Assembly (NCBI GenBank): GCA_944358705.1
Contig: CALVRR010000021.1
Coordinates: 1 to 32,753 of the forward strand
DNA: 32,753 nt
From: an uncultured Bacilli bacterium
GTDB lineage: Bacteria > Bacillota_I > Bacilli_A > RF39 > UBA660
Direction of reading: 5' to 3'
Shown here in pieces: positions 8,047 to 16,399 of this stretch. The stretch's first letter is position 1; each line of letters begins with the position of its first letter. Under the pieces are notes generated by a model. The model saw nothing but the letters and a program-made list of their open reading frames with translations. It had not been told where the DNA came from and ran no database searches. A program made the position numbers and the translations under genes.

Positions 8047-8994
8047 ATGGAAAAGTTTAAAGTTGTATTCATGGGAACTCCTGAATTTAGTGTCCCTGTT
8101 TTAGAAGGTTTGATAGAAAACTATTCGGTGGTTGGTGTTGTTACTCAGCCAGATCGTAAGGTTGGAAGACGACAAGAGGTTGTGTTTTCTCCTATTAAAC
8201 AATTGGCGATGAAATATCAAATCCCTGTTTTTCAACCAGAGAAAATCCGGAAGGATTATGAGGATATTCTATTATTAAATCCCGATATTATTGTTACTTG
8301 TGCTTATGGGCAGATTGTTCCGAAAGCTATTTTAGATTATCCAAAATATGGTTGTATTAATGTTCATGCTTCCTTACTTCCTAAACTTCGTGGAGGGGCA
8401 CCTATTCATAAGGCTATTATGGAAGGGTATTCTAAGACTGGAATTACTATTATGTATATGGATGAGGCTATGGATAGTGGAGATATTATTTCTCAGAAAG
8501 AAACGGATATTACTGATAGTGATACTTTAGAAGTTTTGCATGACCGTTTAAGTGTTATGGGAAAAGAATTGTTATTAGAAACACTACCTTCTATTTTTGA
8601 TGGTACTGCTGATCGAAGAAAGCAGGAAGAGGCCGAAGTTACTTATGCTTATAATATAAAAAGAGAAGAGGAATACTTAGATTTCTCTAAATCTAGTCGT
8701 AGTCTATTCAATCAAATTCGAGGTCTTTCTCCTTTTCCTGGTTGTTCTTGTGTGATTCATGACAAAGAATTTAAAGTGTATATGGCTAGAATTAGTGATT
8801 TTGATTCTAGTAGGAATGTTCCTGGAGAAATTTTACATATTTATAAAGATGGTATTGGTATTGCGACTCAAGATTTTGAAATTGTTTTGTTAGATATTAA
8901 ACCTTTTGGAAAAAGACGGATGTTAGCTAGTAGTTTTGTTAATGGAATAAAAAAAGAAGATTATATTGGGACGGTAGTTTATGGAAGAAAATAA
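8047..8994 (+). CDS. fmt: Methionyl-tRNA formyltransferase
   Basis: 315-aa enzyme that formylates Met-tRNAi with 10-formyltetrahydrofolate to start translation. Family features: VVFMGTPEFSVPVLEGL at the N-terminus, INVHASLLPKLRGGAPI with the catalytic Asn/His pair and SLLPxxRGxxP loop, and TGITIMYMDEAMDSGDII with the catalytic Asp. A C-terminal OB-like domain binds tRNA. The ATG has GAGGTGAGG upstream and lies 10 bases after the previous gene. Peptide deformylase (def), the usual partner, is not in this window. Confidence 0.96.
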   Translation: MEKFKVVFMGTPEFSVPVLEGLIENYSVVGVVTQPDRKVGRRQEVVFSPIKQLAMKYQIPVFQPEKIRKDYEDILLLNPDIIVTCAYGQIVPKAILDYPKYGCINVHASLLPKLRGGAPIHKAIMEGYSKTGITIMYMDEAMDSGDIISQKETDITDSDTLEVLHDRLSVMGKELLLETLPSIFDGTADRRKQEEAEVTYAYNIKREEEYLDFSKSSRSLFNQIRGLSPFPGCSCVIHDKEFKVYMARISDFDSSRNVPGEILHIYKDGIGIATQDFEIVLLDIKPFGKRRMLASSFVNGIKKEDYIGTVVYGRK

Positions 8995-9712
8995 CCAGAA
9001 TAATGAACAAAAAAATGATTTTTCATGGGAGAAGTTTTCTCAATTTTTAAAGACTCCTCGAGGAAAAGGAATTGCTTTTTTTGCTATTTACTTCATTTTC
9101 TTTGTTGTATTATCTATTTTAGCTCGTGTTAGTGGGACTGGTGATGTGATTGGAAGTAATCTTAGTGCGAAACCATACTCTTATAATATAAGTTCTATTT
9201 CCGCGGGTAATTATAATTTTAGTTATCGTTATCTTATTGATCGAAAAACTACCACTTATTCTGGTAGTAGAAATGGTGATGTTTCTACTTTTCGTGATGG
9301 TGTTACTGAGTACTATCAAAAAGATACGTTATTTATGAAGAATCAAAATGGAGTTTGGATAAAATGCGATAATCCTTTTATTTATTCAGATCTTTTCGAT
9401 TCTAAAACTATAGAAAAGATTTTGGATTCTTCTACTTATGTTTCTAAAACAGAACTTGCTACTGGAGAAGAAGCAATTAATTTTCAAATTACTACGACTA
9501 CCCTAGTAAAACTTTTGGATGGATTGGATGTTGATTTGGATGATCCAGTCAATACGATTCAATTACGGAAAGATAAAGATGGAGAGATTGTAGAAATTCA
9601 ATATGATATTAGTAGTTATGCTATTTATAAAGGACAAGCTACCAATCAGTTTAAGTTAACGTTATCTTATTCTGATTTTGGAAAAGTAGAGAAAATAAAA
9701 GAGCCTGTATAA
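8981..9712 (+). CDS. Membrane-anchored extracytoplasmic protein of unknown function
   Basis: 243-aa protein: a polar, Asn/Glu-rich N-terminus, one transmembrane segment at about 31-49, then a Tyr/Ser/Thr-rich beta-type domain outside the cell (YSYNISSISAGNYNFSYRY onward). The alternating strand pattern and the middle segment ITTTTLVKLLDGLDVDLDDP recall lipoprotein-like carrier folds, but I cannot name a family. It has no lipobox cysteine. Its start overlaps the end of fmt by 14 bases and the ribosome binding site is weak, which suggests translation coupled to fmt. A terminator follows. Confidence 0.7.
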   Translation: MEENNQNNEQKNDFSWEKFSQFLKTPRGKGIAFFAIYFIFFVVLSILARVSGTGDVIGSNLSAKPYSYNISSISAGNYNFSYRYLIDRKTTTYSGSRNGDVSTFRDGVTEYYQKDTLFMKNQNGVWIKCDNPFIYSDLFDSKTIEKILDSSTYVSKTELATGEEAINFQITTTTLVKLLDGLDVDLDDPVNTIQLRKDKDGEIVEIQYDISSYAIYKGQATNQFKLTLSYSDFGKVEKIKEPV

Positions 9713-9727
9713 GACTCTTTTTTCTTT
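9697..9727 (+). terminator. Probable terminator after the fmt unit
   Basis: AAAAGAG (9697-9703) can pair with CTCTTTT (9715-9721) across an 11-base loop that contains the stop codon, followed by TTCTTT. The loop is long and the stem short, so confidence is moderate. Confidence 0.5.
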
Positions 9728-9737
9728 ATGAAAATCC

Positions 9738-9746
9738 TGTTATAAT
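9738..9746 (+). promoter_or_regulatory. Extended -10 promoter of the rlmN-prpC-prkC unit
   Basis: TG-T-TATAAT (9738-9746) lies 20 bases before the rlmN start. The -35 position holds only a run of T from the preceding terminator. Confidence 0.6.
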
Positions 9747-9766
9747 ATAGGTATTGGAGTGAAATT

Positions 9767-10786
9767 ATGAATATATATGATTTAACAAGAGATGAAATGG
9801 AAGAATATTTTATAAGTCATGGTGCTCGTAAATTTCATGCGGATCAGTTGTTTTCCTGGCTTTATGAAAAAAGAATTTCTTCGGTTTCTGAGATTACGAA
9901 TATAAAGAAAGAACTGTTAGAACAAATATCCTCTGATTATTCTTTTTCTAAATTAAAACTTATTCAAGTAGAACGCGATGTTGATGTTTGTAAATATTTA
10001 TTTGAACTAGAAGATAGAGAACATATCGAGGCTGTTTTGATGCGACATGATTATGGAAATAGTGTTTGTATTTCTAGTCAGGTTGGCTGCAACATGGGGT
10101 GTAAATTTTGTGAATCGGGTCGAAGAAAGAAAGTCCGTAATTTGGAAACCTGGGAAATGGTTACTCAGCTTTTGATGATTGAAGAAGATTTAAAAATGCG
10201 AGTTAGTCATGTTGTTGTTATGGGGATTGGGGAACCATTTGATAATTATGATAATTTGCTTAAGTTTTTTTCTATCATTAATCATCCGAAAGGACTTGCA
10301 ATCGGGGCTCGTCATATTACTGTTTCTACTTGTGGAATTGTATCTAAAATATTAGAGTTCAGTGATTTTCCATTACAAATTAATTTGGCAATTAGTTTGC
10401 ATGCTCCTAATGATGAACTTAGAAATCAGATTATGCCTATTAATAAAGCGTATCCTTTGAAAGAATTAATTCAGGCTTTAGAAATTTATTTAGAAAAGAC
10501 GAATCGTCGCATTACCTTTGAGTATATTTTATTAGCTGGTGTTAATGATACTGAAGAGTGTGCTAAAGAACTTTCTAAATTAGTTGGTCATTTAAATTGT
10601 TATATTAATTTAATTCCTTATAATGAAACGAATAATTTAGAATTTCGACGAAGTAGTACTGTTCAAATCATGAAGTTTTATGATATACTAAAGAAGAATA
10701 AACTTAATGTCACAATCCGAAGGGAATTTGGTAGCAAAATTAGTGCTGCTTGTGGACAACTTAGAAGTAAGAAGGAGGAGTTATGA
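9767..10786 (+). CDS. rlmN: 23S rRNA (adenine-2503-C2)-methyltransferase
   Basis: 339-aa radical-SAM enzyme that methylates C2 of A2503 in 23S rRNA and A37 in some tRNAs. The cluster motif C-x3-C-x2-C is at residues 108, 112 and 115 (CNMGCKFC). The methylated second active-site cysteine of the family corresponds to Cys329 in SAACGQLR. The conserved GIGEPFDNYDN and INLIPYNE segments are present. Residues after the cluster read ESG, where ATG is commoner in the family. It shares four bases with the phosphatase gene downstream. rsmB, which often precedes rlmN in Bacilli, is missing. Confidence 0.95.
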   Translation: MNIYDLTRDEMEEYFISHGARKFHADQLFSWLYEKRISSVSEITNIKKELLEQISSDYSFSKLKLIQVERDVDVCKYLFELEDREHIEAVLMRHDYGNSVCISSQVGCNMGCKFCESGRRKKVRNLETWEMVTQLLMIEEDLKMRVSHVVVMGIGEPFDNYDNLLKFFSIINHPKGLAIGARHITVSTCGIVSKILEFSDFPLQINLAISLHAPNDELRNQIMPINKAYPLKELIQALEIYLEKTNRRITFEYILLAGVNDTEECAKELSKLVGHLNCYINLIPYNETNNLEFRRSSTVQIMKFYDILKKNKLNVTIRREFGSKISAACGQLRSKKEEL

Positions 10787-11526
10787 AATCTTTTTATTTA
10801 ACAGATGCAGGAAAAGTTCGCAGTCATAATGAAGATAGTGTTATTATTGTTAAAAATCAAAATGATGATTATTTAATGGCTATTGCGGATGGAATGGGGG
10901 GACATTCTGCTGGAGAAGTTGCTAGTTCTATTGCGATAGGTTATTTAGGTAAATATTTTAAAGAAACGTTTTTAAATATGAGTAAAGTAGATGCCGTTAA
11001 TTGGATAAGAGATGCTTTTAGTGAGATTAATACTTTGATTTTCCAGCATGAAAAAACGCATCCAGAAAGTAAGGGAATGGGTACTACCTTGGTACTTGCT
11101 ATTCTTACGAAGGATTATTTGTTATTTGGCAATGTTGGGGATTCTAGCGGCTTTGTTATGAAAGATGATAAGCTTCATAAAGTAACTTATGATCATACCT
11201 TAGTTAATTTACTTGTTAGTGCGGGAGAACTTACTAAGGAAGAAGCAAGTGTTCATCCTAAAAAGAATGTATTAATGAAAGCGCTTGGTGCTGCTACTTC
11301 CGTTGAGGTTGACATTTTTGATTGTGATATGGATGTTACGGAGATACTTTTATCTAGTGATGGTTTAACAAATATGTTAGAAAAAGATCAAATTGAAAAA
11401 GTGTTGCTTAGTGATGTGGATGTGGAAGATAAAGTAATTAAATTGATTCAAAAAGCAAATAACCGAGGGGGAACAGATAATATTTCGGTTGCTTATTTAA
11501 TTCGTAGTGAAGAAGGTGACGAGTAA
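10783..11526 (+). CDS. prpC: PP2C-type Ser/Thr protein phosphatase
   Basis: 247-aa metal-dependent phosphatase that reverses PrkC-type phosphorylation. The PP2C motifs appear in order: GKVRSHNEDS with its metal-ligand Asp, AIADGMGGHSAGE, FGNVGDSSGF, LLSSDGLTNML and GGTDNISVAYL. It is soluble, of normal length, and overlaps rlmN by 4 bases (ATGA) and the kinase gene by one base (TAATG), so the three are probably translationally coupled. The phosphatase-kinase pair governs cell wall growth and division signalling in Gram-positive bacteria. Confidence 0.94.
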   Translation: MKSFYLTDAGKVRSHNEDSVIIVKNQNDDYLMAIADGMGGHSAGEVASSIAIGYLGKYFKETFLNMSKVDAVNWIRDAFSEINTLIFQHEKTHPESKGMGTTLVLAILTKDYLLFGNVGDSSGFVMKDDKLHKVTYDHTLVNLLVSAGELTKEEASVHPKKNVLMKALGAATSVEVDIFDCDMDVTEILLSSDGLTNMLEKDQIEKVLLSDVDVEDKVIKLIQKANNRGGTDNISVAYLIRSEEGDE

Positions 11527-13331
11527 TGATTACAAAGGGGCAAAAGATAAATGATCGTTATGAGATTATTCGTTCTATTGGTGAAGGTGGTATGGCCAAT
11601 GTTTATCTTGGCTATGATACAATACTAGATCGTAATGTGGCTATCAAGATATTGCGTGGTGATTTGTCTAGTGATGAAAAATTCGTTAGACGTTTTCAGC
11701 GTGAGGCTTTGTCTGCATCTAGTCTTGCTCATCCTAATATTGTCGAGATGTATGATGTAGGAGAAGATGATGGTGTTTACTATATTGTTATGGAGTATGT
11801 GGAAGGGAAAACTCTAAAACAATTACTGAAAAAACGTGGTAATTTAACATTATCTGAGGCTATTGATATTATGTTGCAACTTACGGATGGTATGGCACAT
11901 GCACATGATTCTTATATTATTCATCGTGATTTAAAACCTCAAAATGTTATGATTAAAGATGATGGACAAATCAAAATAACAGATTTTGGTATTGCTATGG
12001 CACTTAATGCTACTCAGCTTACGCAAACGAATTCTGTTATGGGATCTGTTCATTATTTGCCTCCAGAACAGGCAAGTGGAAAAGGTTCAACAATCAAAAG
12101 TGATATTTATTCCATGGGTATTATTTTTTATGAATTACTTACTGGTAGTTTGCCTTTTAAAGGGGATAACGCTGTAGAGATTGCCTTAAAACACATGAGA
12201 GATCCTCTTCCTAGTGTTCGTGAGGATAATCCAGCAATTCCACAAAGTATTGAAAATATTATATTAAAAGCGACGGCAAAAAACCCTAAGAATCGTTATG
12301 ATGATGCTAGAAGTATGCATGAAGATTTACTTACAGCTTTGGATGATGATCGTATGAATGAGGAGCCTTATAAATATAAATATCCTGAACATGAGTCTAA
12401 TGAATCTACAAAGAGTTTAAAGAAATTAGAAGATATTGATAACGACGGAGAAGATGATGATGAAGAACCAATCGCTATGAAAATAGAGGATAATGGTGAT
12501 AAAAAACGTAAAAAAGTAATTATTATTTTATCTATTATTTTTGGTGTTTTGGTGTTGGGGATTATTACTGTTGCCTTTATTATTCCTGCGGTTACTGCTG
12601 CTAAACCAGTGACAGTTCCAAATTGTCAGGGATTAAAAGTTAGTCAATGTGAGAAAAAATTACAAGGATTAGGATTGGAAGTAAGAACAAAAATAAAGAC
12701 GGTTTCTTCTTCTAAAGTAAAAAAAGGAAGAGTAGTTCGTACGGATCCTGAAAAGGGAAGAAGTGTAAAACAAGGAACTAAAGTTACTATTTATAAGTCT
12801 AGTGGGGAAGAAACTTTTGAGTTAGATGATTATACGGGACGTAATTATATAGAGGTACAGACGCTTTTAGAAACTCAATATGGATTGGATGTATCTGTTG
12901 AAAAGCGTGATGTAGATGCTTCTGAACGTGAGTATGATGAACAAGAAATTATTGGTCAATCACTTGCTGCTGGTAGTGAAGTAAAAGAAGGGGATTCTAT
13001 TATTTTATATATCCCTAATATTGTAGATACTTTCCCAAATATGGCTGGAGAAGGTTGGAGTTTAGAAGATGCTGAAGCTTTTTGTGATAAATATGGTTTG
13101 ACGATTAGTGTTGAGTATCAAGAAACTACGGCTTATGAAGAAGGAAAGATTATTGATCAATCTAGAGCTGCTGGTAGTCCTATTGTGAAAGGACAAACTT
13201 TAACAGTGACGGTTGCTAAGAAACCGAAAGAACAGAAACCTAGTACTCCTTCTACTCCAGATACTGGTGGAGAAGAGGAAGAAGATCCTACAACTCCACC
13301 GAGTACCGATACGGATCCAGATACAGAATAG
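11526..13331 (+). CDS. prkC: PASTA-domain Ser/Thr protein kinase
   Basis: 601-aa membrane kinase. The cytoplasmic kinase domain has the glycine loop GEGGMANVY (19-27), Lys41, C-helix Glu60, HRDLKPQN (133-140) and DFG (153-155), so it looks active. An acidic juxtamembrane segment, one transmembrane helix (about 329-352) and three PASTA repeats (about 358-560) follow; these bind muropeptides or lipid II in the family. The C-terminal tail is Pro/Thr/Glu-rich and may sit in the wall. It is followed after 8 bases by rsgA, as in Bacillus. Confidence 0.95.
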   Translation: MITKGQKINDRYEIIRSIGEGGMANVYLGYDTILDRNVAIKILRGDLSSDEKFVRRFQREALSASSLAHPNIVEMYDVGEDDGVYYIVMEYVEGKTLKQLLKKRGNLTLSEAIDIMLQLTDGMAHAHDSYIIHRDLKPQNVMIKDDGQIKITDFGIAMALNATQLTQTNSVMGSVHYLPPEQASGKGSTIKSDIYSMGIIFYELLTGSLPFKGDNAVEIALKHMRDPLPSVREDNPAIPQSIENIILKATAKNPKNRYDDARSMHEDLLTALDDDRMNEEPYKYKYPEHESNESTKSLKKLEDIDNDGEDDDEEPIAMKIEDNGDKKRKKVIIILSIIFGVLVLGIITVAFIIPAVTAAKPVTVPNCQGLKVSQCEKKLQGLGLEVRTKIKTVSSSKVKKGRVVRTDPEKGRSVKQGTKVTIYKSSGEETFELDDYTGRNYIEVQTLLETQYGLDVSVEKRDVDASEREYDEQEIIGQSLAAGSEVKEGDSIILYIPNIVDTFPNMAGEGWSLEDAEAFCDKYGLTISVEYQETTAYEEGKIIDQSRAAGSPIVKGQTLTVTVAKKPKEQKPSTPSTPDTGGEEEEDPTTPPSTDTDPDTE

Positions 13332-13339
13332 GGGGATAT

Positions 13340-14182
13340 ATGAAAGGACAGATTGTAAAAATTCACAGTGATTTGCATTATGTACAATATGAACAACAGC
13401 TTTATCCTTGCAAATGTCGAGGCGTTTTTCGAAAAGAAAAAATTTTACCCTTAGTTGGTGATTTTGTTGAATTTGATTGTAATAAGTGTGTAATTGAGAA
13501 GATTTATCCTAGGAAAAATGAGTTTTTTCGACCTAAGGTTAGTAATATTGATCAAGCTTTTATCATTACTAGTTTGGTTTCTCCTATGTTTTCTCTTAAT
13601 TTACTTGATAAGTTGCTTGTACTTATGGAATTACATTCTGTTTGTCCTATTATTTGTATTACAAAACGAGATTTGGTACCGGAAGAAGATTTTCAAGAAA
13701 TAGAGAAAATTTTAGATTATTATAAGAAAATAGGGTATACTGTTATTTATAATACAGAACTAGATAAAATTAAGGAATTATTAAAGGATAAGACTAGTGT
13801 TTTTACTGGGCAAACTGGTGCTGGTAAAAGTACTTTACTGAATAAGTTAAATCCTGATTGGAAGTTAGAAACAGGAGAAGTATCTATTGCTTTAGGTCGT
13901 GGTAGACATACTACTAGAGTCGTTACTTTGTATGATTTTTTTGGAGGAAAAGTTATGGATACTCCTGGATTTTCTGCTTTGGATTTTACGGGTTATTCTA
14001 AAGAAGAAATTCGAGATGCTTTTGTAGAGTTTTCTAGATATCCTTGTCCTTTTAAAGATTGTTTGCATACGAAGGAAAAAGAATGTGAAGTGAAAAAGGC
14101 TGTTTCTTCTAATAATATAATAGAGAGTCGATATCTTAATTATTTAAGTTTTATTGGAGAGGATGATTTTTATGAAAATTAG
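13340..14182 (+). CDS. rsgA: Ribosome small subunit-dependent GTPase RsgA
   Basis: 280-aa circularly permuted GTPase that checks late 30S maturation. An OB domain comes first, then G4 as TKRD (Asn replaced by Thr, as in some Firmicutes), then the P-loop GQTGAGKSTLLNKL, the GRHTTR segment and G3 DTPGF. The C-terminal zinc knuckle is CPFKDCLHTKEKEC. The ribosome binding site is GGGGGA just before the ATG. The end overlaps rpe by 11 bases. Confidence 0.95.
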   Translation: MKGQIVKIHSDLHYVQYEQQLYPCKCRGVFRKEKILPLVGDFVEFDCNKCVIEKIYPRKNEFFRPKVSNIDQAFIITSLVSPMFSLNLLDKLLVLMELHSVCPIICITKRDLVPEEDFQEIEKILDYYKKIGYTVIYNTELDKIKELLKDKTSVFTGQTGAGKSTLLNKLNPDWKLETGEVSIALGRGRHTTRVVTLYDFFGGKVMDTPGFSALDFTGYSKEEIRDAFVEFSRYPCPFKDCLHTKEKECEVKKAVSSNNIIESRYLNYLSFIGEDDFYEN

Positions 14183-14798
14183 TGCTTCTTTTTTGAGTAG
14201 TCAAAATATCCCTTTCGATTTAAAAAAATTAAATGATACTGATGTTGATTATATTCATGTAGATATTATGGATGGTAAATTTGTGTCAAAGAAGACAATG
14301 CCGTTTCGTGAAATGAAGAATATTTATAAATTTACGGATAAAAGGTTGGATGTTCATTTAATGGTGGAAGATCCTAAGAAATATATTCCTTTGTATGCAG
14401 AATTAAATACGGAATATATTACTTTTCATATTGAAGTTACGGAGTCCATTGAAGAAAACTTGGAGCTTATTAAAAGTTATGGTATTAAATGTGGTTTAGC
14501 GATTAAACCTAATACTCCTGTAAAAAGTTTGGTACCATATTTACCACTTCTTGATTTAGTGTTAGTTATGAGTGTAGAACCTGGTATGGGTGGACAAGAA
14601 TTTATACCTAATTCTTGTGATAAGATTCGAGAGCTTCGGGCTTTGCTTGATTCTTATCATTCTAACGCTGTAGTTAGTGTGGATGGTGGAATTAATAGTG
14701 AAACAAAGAGTCTATGTCAAGATTGTGATATATTAGCTGTGGGAAGTTATATTATAGATTCTGATTCTTTTCAACAGCAAATAAATAGTCTTAGGTAA
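14172..14798 (+). CDS. rpe: Ribulose-phosphate 3-epimerase
   Basis: 208-aa TIM-barrel enzyme that interconverts ribulose-5-phosphate and xylulose-5-phosphate in the pentose phosphate pathway. The start is ATG 14172, preceded by GGAGAGGATGA; a TTG at 14154 lies within that region. Metal and catalytic motifs are present: HVDIMDG, DVHLMVEDP, FHIE, VEPGMGGQEF and VDGGI. The loop after HVDIMDG reads MPF where most homologues have the PNITFGP type, so it is somewhat divergent. It overlaps rsgA by 11 bases. The thiN gene that often follows in Bacilli is absent. Confidence 0.92.
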   Translation: MKISASFLSSQNIPFDLKKLNDTDVDYIHVDIMDGKFVSKKTMPFREMKNIYKFTDKRLDVHLMVEDPKKYIPLYAELNTEYITFHIEVTESIEENLELIKSYGIKCGLAIKPNTPVKSLVPYLPLLDLVLVMSVEPGMGGQEFIPNSCDKIRELRALLDSYHSNAVVSVDGGINSETKSLCQDCDILAVGSYIIDSDSFQQQINSLR

Positions 14799-14819
14799 AG
14801 ATAAAATTGGGGTGATACT

Positions 14820-16388
14820 ATGGATGATAAAAATCAAGATAAAGATTTAATCTCTTCTGAAGATGTGTTGGCGGTTGTTAGTGGAGATCAAGTTGCTTTA
14901 GTAGAACAGTTAGAAAGAGCAAAAGAAGTTGCTCAAGAGCAACTAAAACATGCTCATGAAACTTCTCAATCTGACGCAACTAAGAAGAAACTGGAAGAGG
15001 AATTAAAGCAGAAAGAAGCTATTCTTGCGGAAGTTAAAAAACGAAAAGAAGAAGCAAAAAGAAAAGAGCAACTTGCACATGAAGAAGAAGAACGTAAAAG
15101 ATTGGCGATAGAAGCAGAGAATCAGAAAAAAATCGAAGAGCGTCAAAAACGAGAAGAAGAGGAAAAACAGAAAAAATTAAAAGAAGAAGAAGAAAAACAG
15201 AAAAAAATTGAAGAAGCGAAAAAAAGAGAAGAAGAACGACTTAGACATCAACAAGAACTAGAACAACAAAAGAAAGAAAAAATAGAAAAACATAAGTTGG
15301 AGTTAGAGCAAAAACGTCAGGCAAAAGAAAATGCCAAAAAGGCGAAAGAGGAAGCTAGAAAACAGAAAATTTTAGCTCGACAAAAAGCGAAAGAAGAAAA
15401 GTTACTTGCAAAAAAGAATCAGCATGAACAAGAAGTTTTAGCTCAGCAAAAGAAACAAGAAGAATTAAAACAACAAGAACAATTAAAAAAGCAAGCTTTG
15501 GAACAACAAAAACTAGCTAAGCAAAAGGCATTAGAAGAGGAAAAACTGGCACAACAAAAATTGGCGGAACAAAAGGCATATGAAAAACAACAGATTCTTG
15601 CTCAACAACAGCAGAAAAAACATGAAGAAGAAATGGCAAAACAGAGAGAATTACAAGAGCAACAATTAGCAAAACAGAAAGAAGCAGAACAAAAAGCTTA
15701 TGCTAAGCAGCAAGAAATACAACAACAACAGTTGAAAAAGCAACAAGAGATGGATGCAAAAAAGAAACGAGAAGAAGAAGCCTTGGCTCAAAAGCAGGCA
15801 GAGAAAGAAGCTCTTCTTAAAGCAAAAGCTGAGAAAAAGGCGAATAGTAATTCAAAATATTATCTTACTTTTATTTTCTTATTTGGATTAATTTTAATGG
15901 TTGTTTTCTTGCCTAATATCAGTGAATTTGTTTCCGATTATTTTAAAGGAAAAGAAGCAACGGAGGCTCCTGTGCTTACTACTGGTATTTTAAGTTGTAC
16001 TATGAACACTAATGATGATAAATATGATTATTATTATCAAGCGGATTTTTCTTTTAAAGATAGTAAAATGTATATGTTAACTTTTACTACTACGATTAAG
16101 GGGGATCGTAATTTAGATGCTTTAGAGTTATCGGAGATGAAAAATTCTTGTAATTTACTTTCTTCTCAAGTAGAAGGAATGGAAGGTGTTCGTGTTTCTT
16201 GTAGTTTACAAGAAGGTGTTTATGAAAATGAGCAAGTGTTAGATTATCGTTCTTTAAATCCTGATACTGTTACTACTGCGTATTTAGAATCTGGTGGTAC
16301 TTATCCTAACTATCAATACCAACAAAGTATTGATGATATAGAAAAGGAAATGAATGCTAGTAATTATACTTGTGAAAGACATAGTTGA
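14820..16388 (+). CDS. Membrane protein with long charged coiled coil and four-cysteine extracytoplasmic domain
   Basis: 522 aa. Residues about 35-340 are an almost unbroken Glu/Lys/Gln/Ala coiled coil, TolA-like in composition and coded by a purine-rich strand. A transmembrane helix follows at 347-367 and then an extracytoplasmic domain (about 388-518). That domain has cysteines at 393, 444, 461 and 518 and is clearly related to the C-terminal domain of the next gene. Patterns such as SFKDSK...IKGD and the closing M-x-x-S-x-Y-x-C helix faintly recall the DUF1307/YehR lipoproteins, which I cannot confirm. It starts 21 bases after rpe with GGGGTGAT upstream. Function unknown; a cytoplasm-to-wall link is an inference. 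Confidence 0.75.
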   Translation: MDDKNQDKDLISSEDVLAVVSGDQVALVEQLERAKEVAQEQLKHAHETSQSDATKKKLEEELKQKEAILAEVKKRKEEAKRKEQLAHEEEERKRLAIEAENQKKIEERQKREEEEKQKKLKEEEEKQKKIEEAKKREEERLRHQQELEQQKKEKIEKHKLELEQKRQAKENAKKAKEEARKQKILARQKAKEEKLLAKKNQHEQEVLAQQKKQEELKQQEQLKKQALEQQKLAKQKALEEEKLAQQKLAEQKAYEKQQILAQQQQKKHEEEMAKQRELQEQQLAKQKEAEQKAYAKQQEIQQQQLKKQQEMDAKKKREEEALAQKQAEKEALLKAKAEKKANSNSKYYLTFIFLFGLILMVVFLPNISEFVSDYFKGKEATEAPVLTTGILSCTMNTNDDKYDYYYQADFSFKDSKMYMLTFTTTIKGDRNLDALELSEMKNSCNLLSSQVEGMEGVRVSCSLQEGVYENEQVLDYRSLNPDTVTTAYLESGGTYPNYQYQQSIDDIEKEMNASNYTCERHS

Positions 16389-16399
16389 GGTGATGTATT

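Noticed and set aside
13157..13396. 79-codon - strand frame over the prkC tail and rsgA start
   Set aside because: Mirror of the Pro/Thr/Glu tail and low complexity; no start signals.
15000..15840. Purine-rich tandem-like stretch as a possible DNA repeat array
   Set aside because: It is explained by Glu/Lys/Gln coiled-coil codons; no fixed repeat unit or CRISPR-like spacing is seen.
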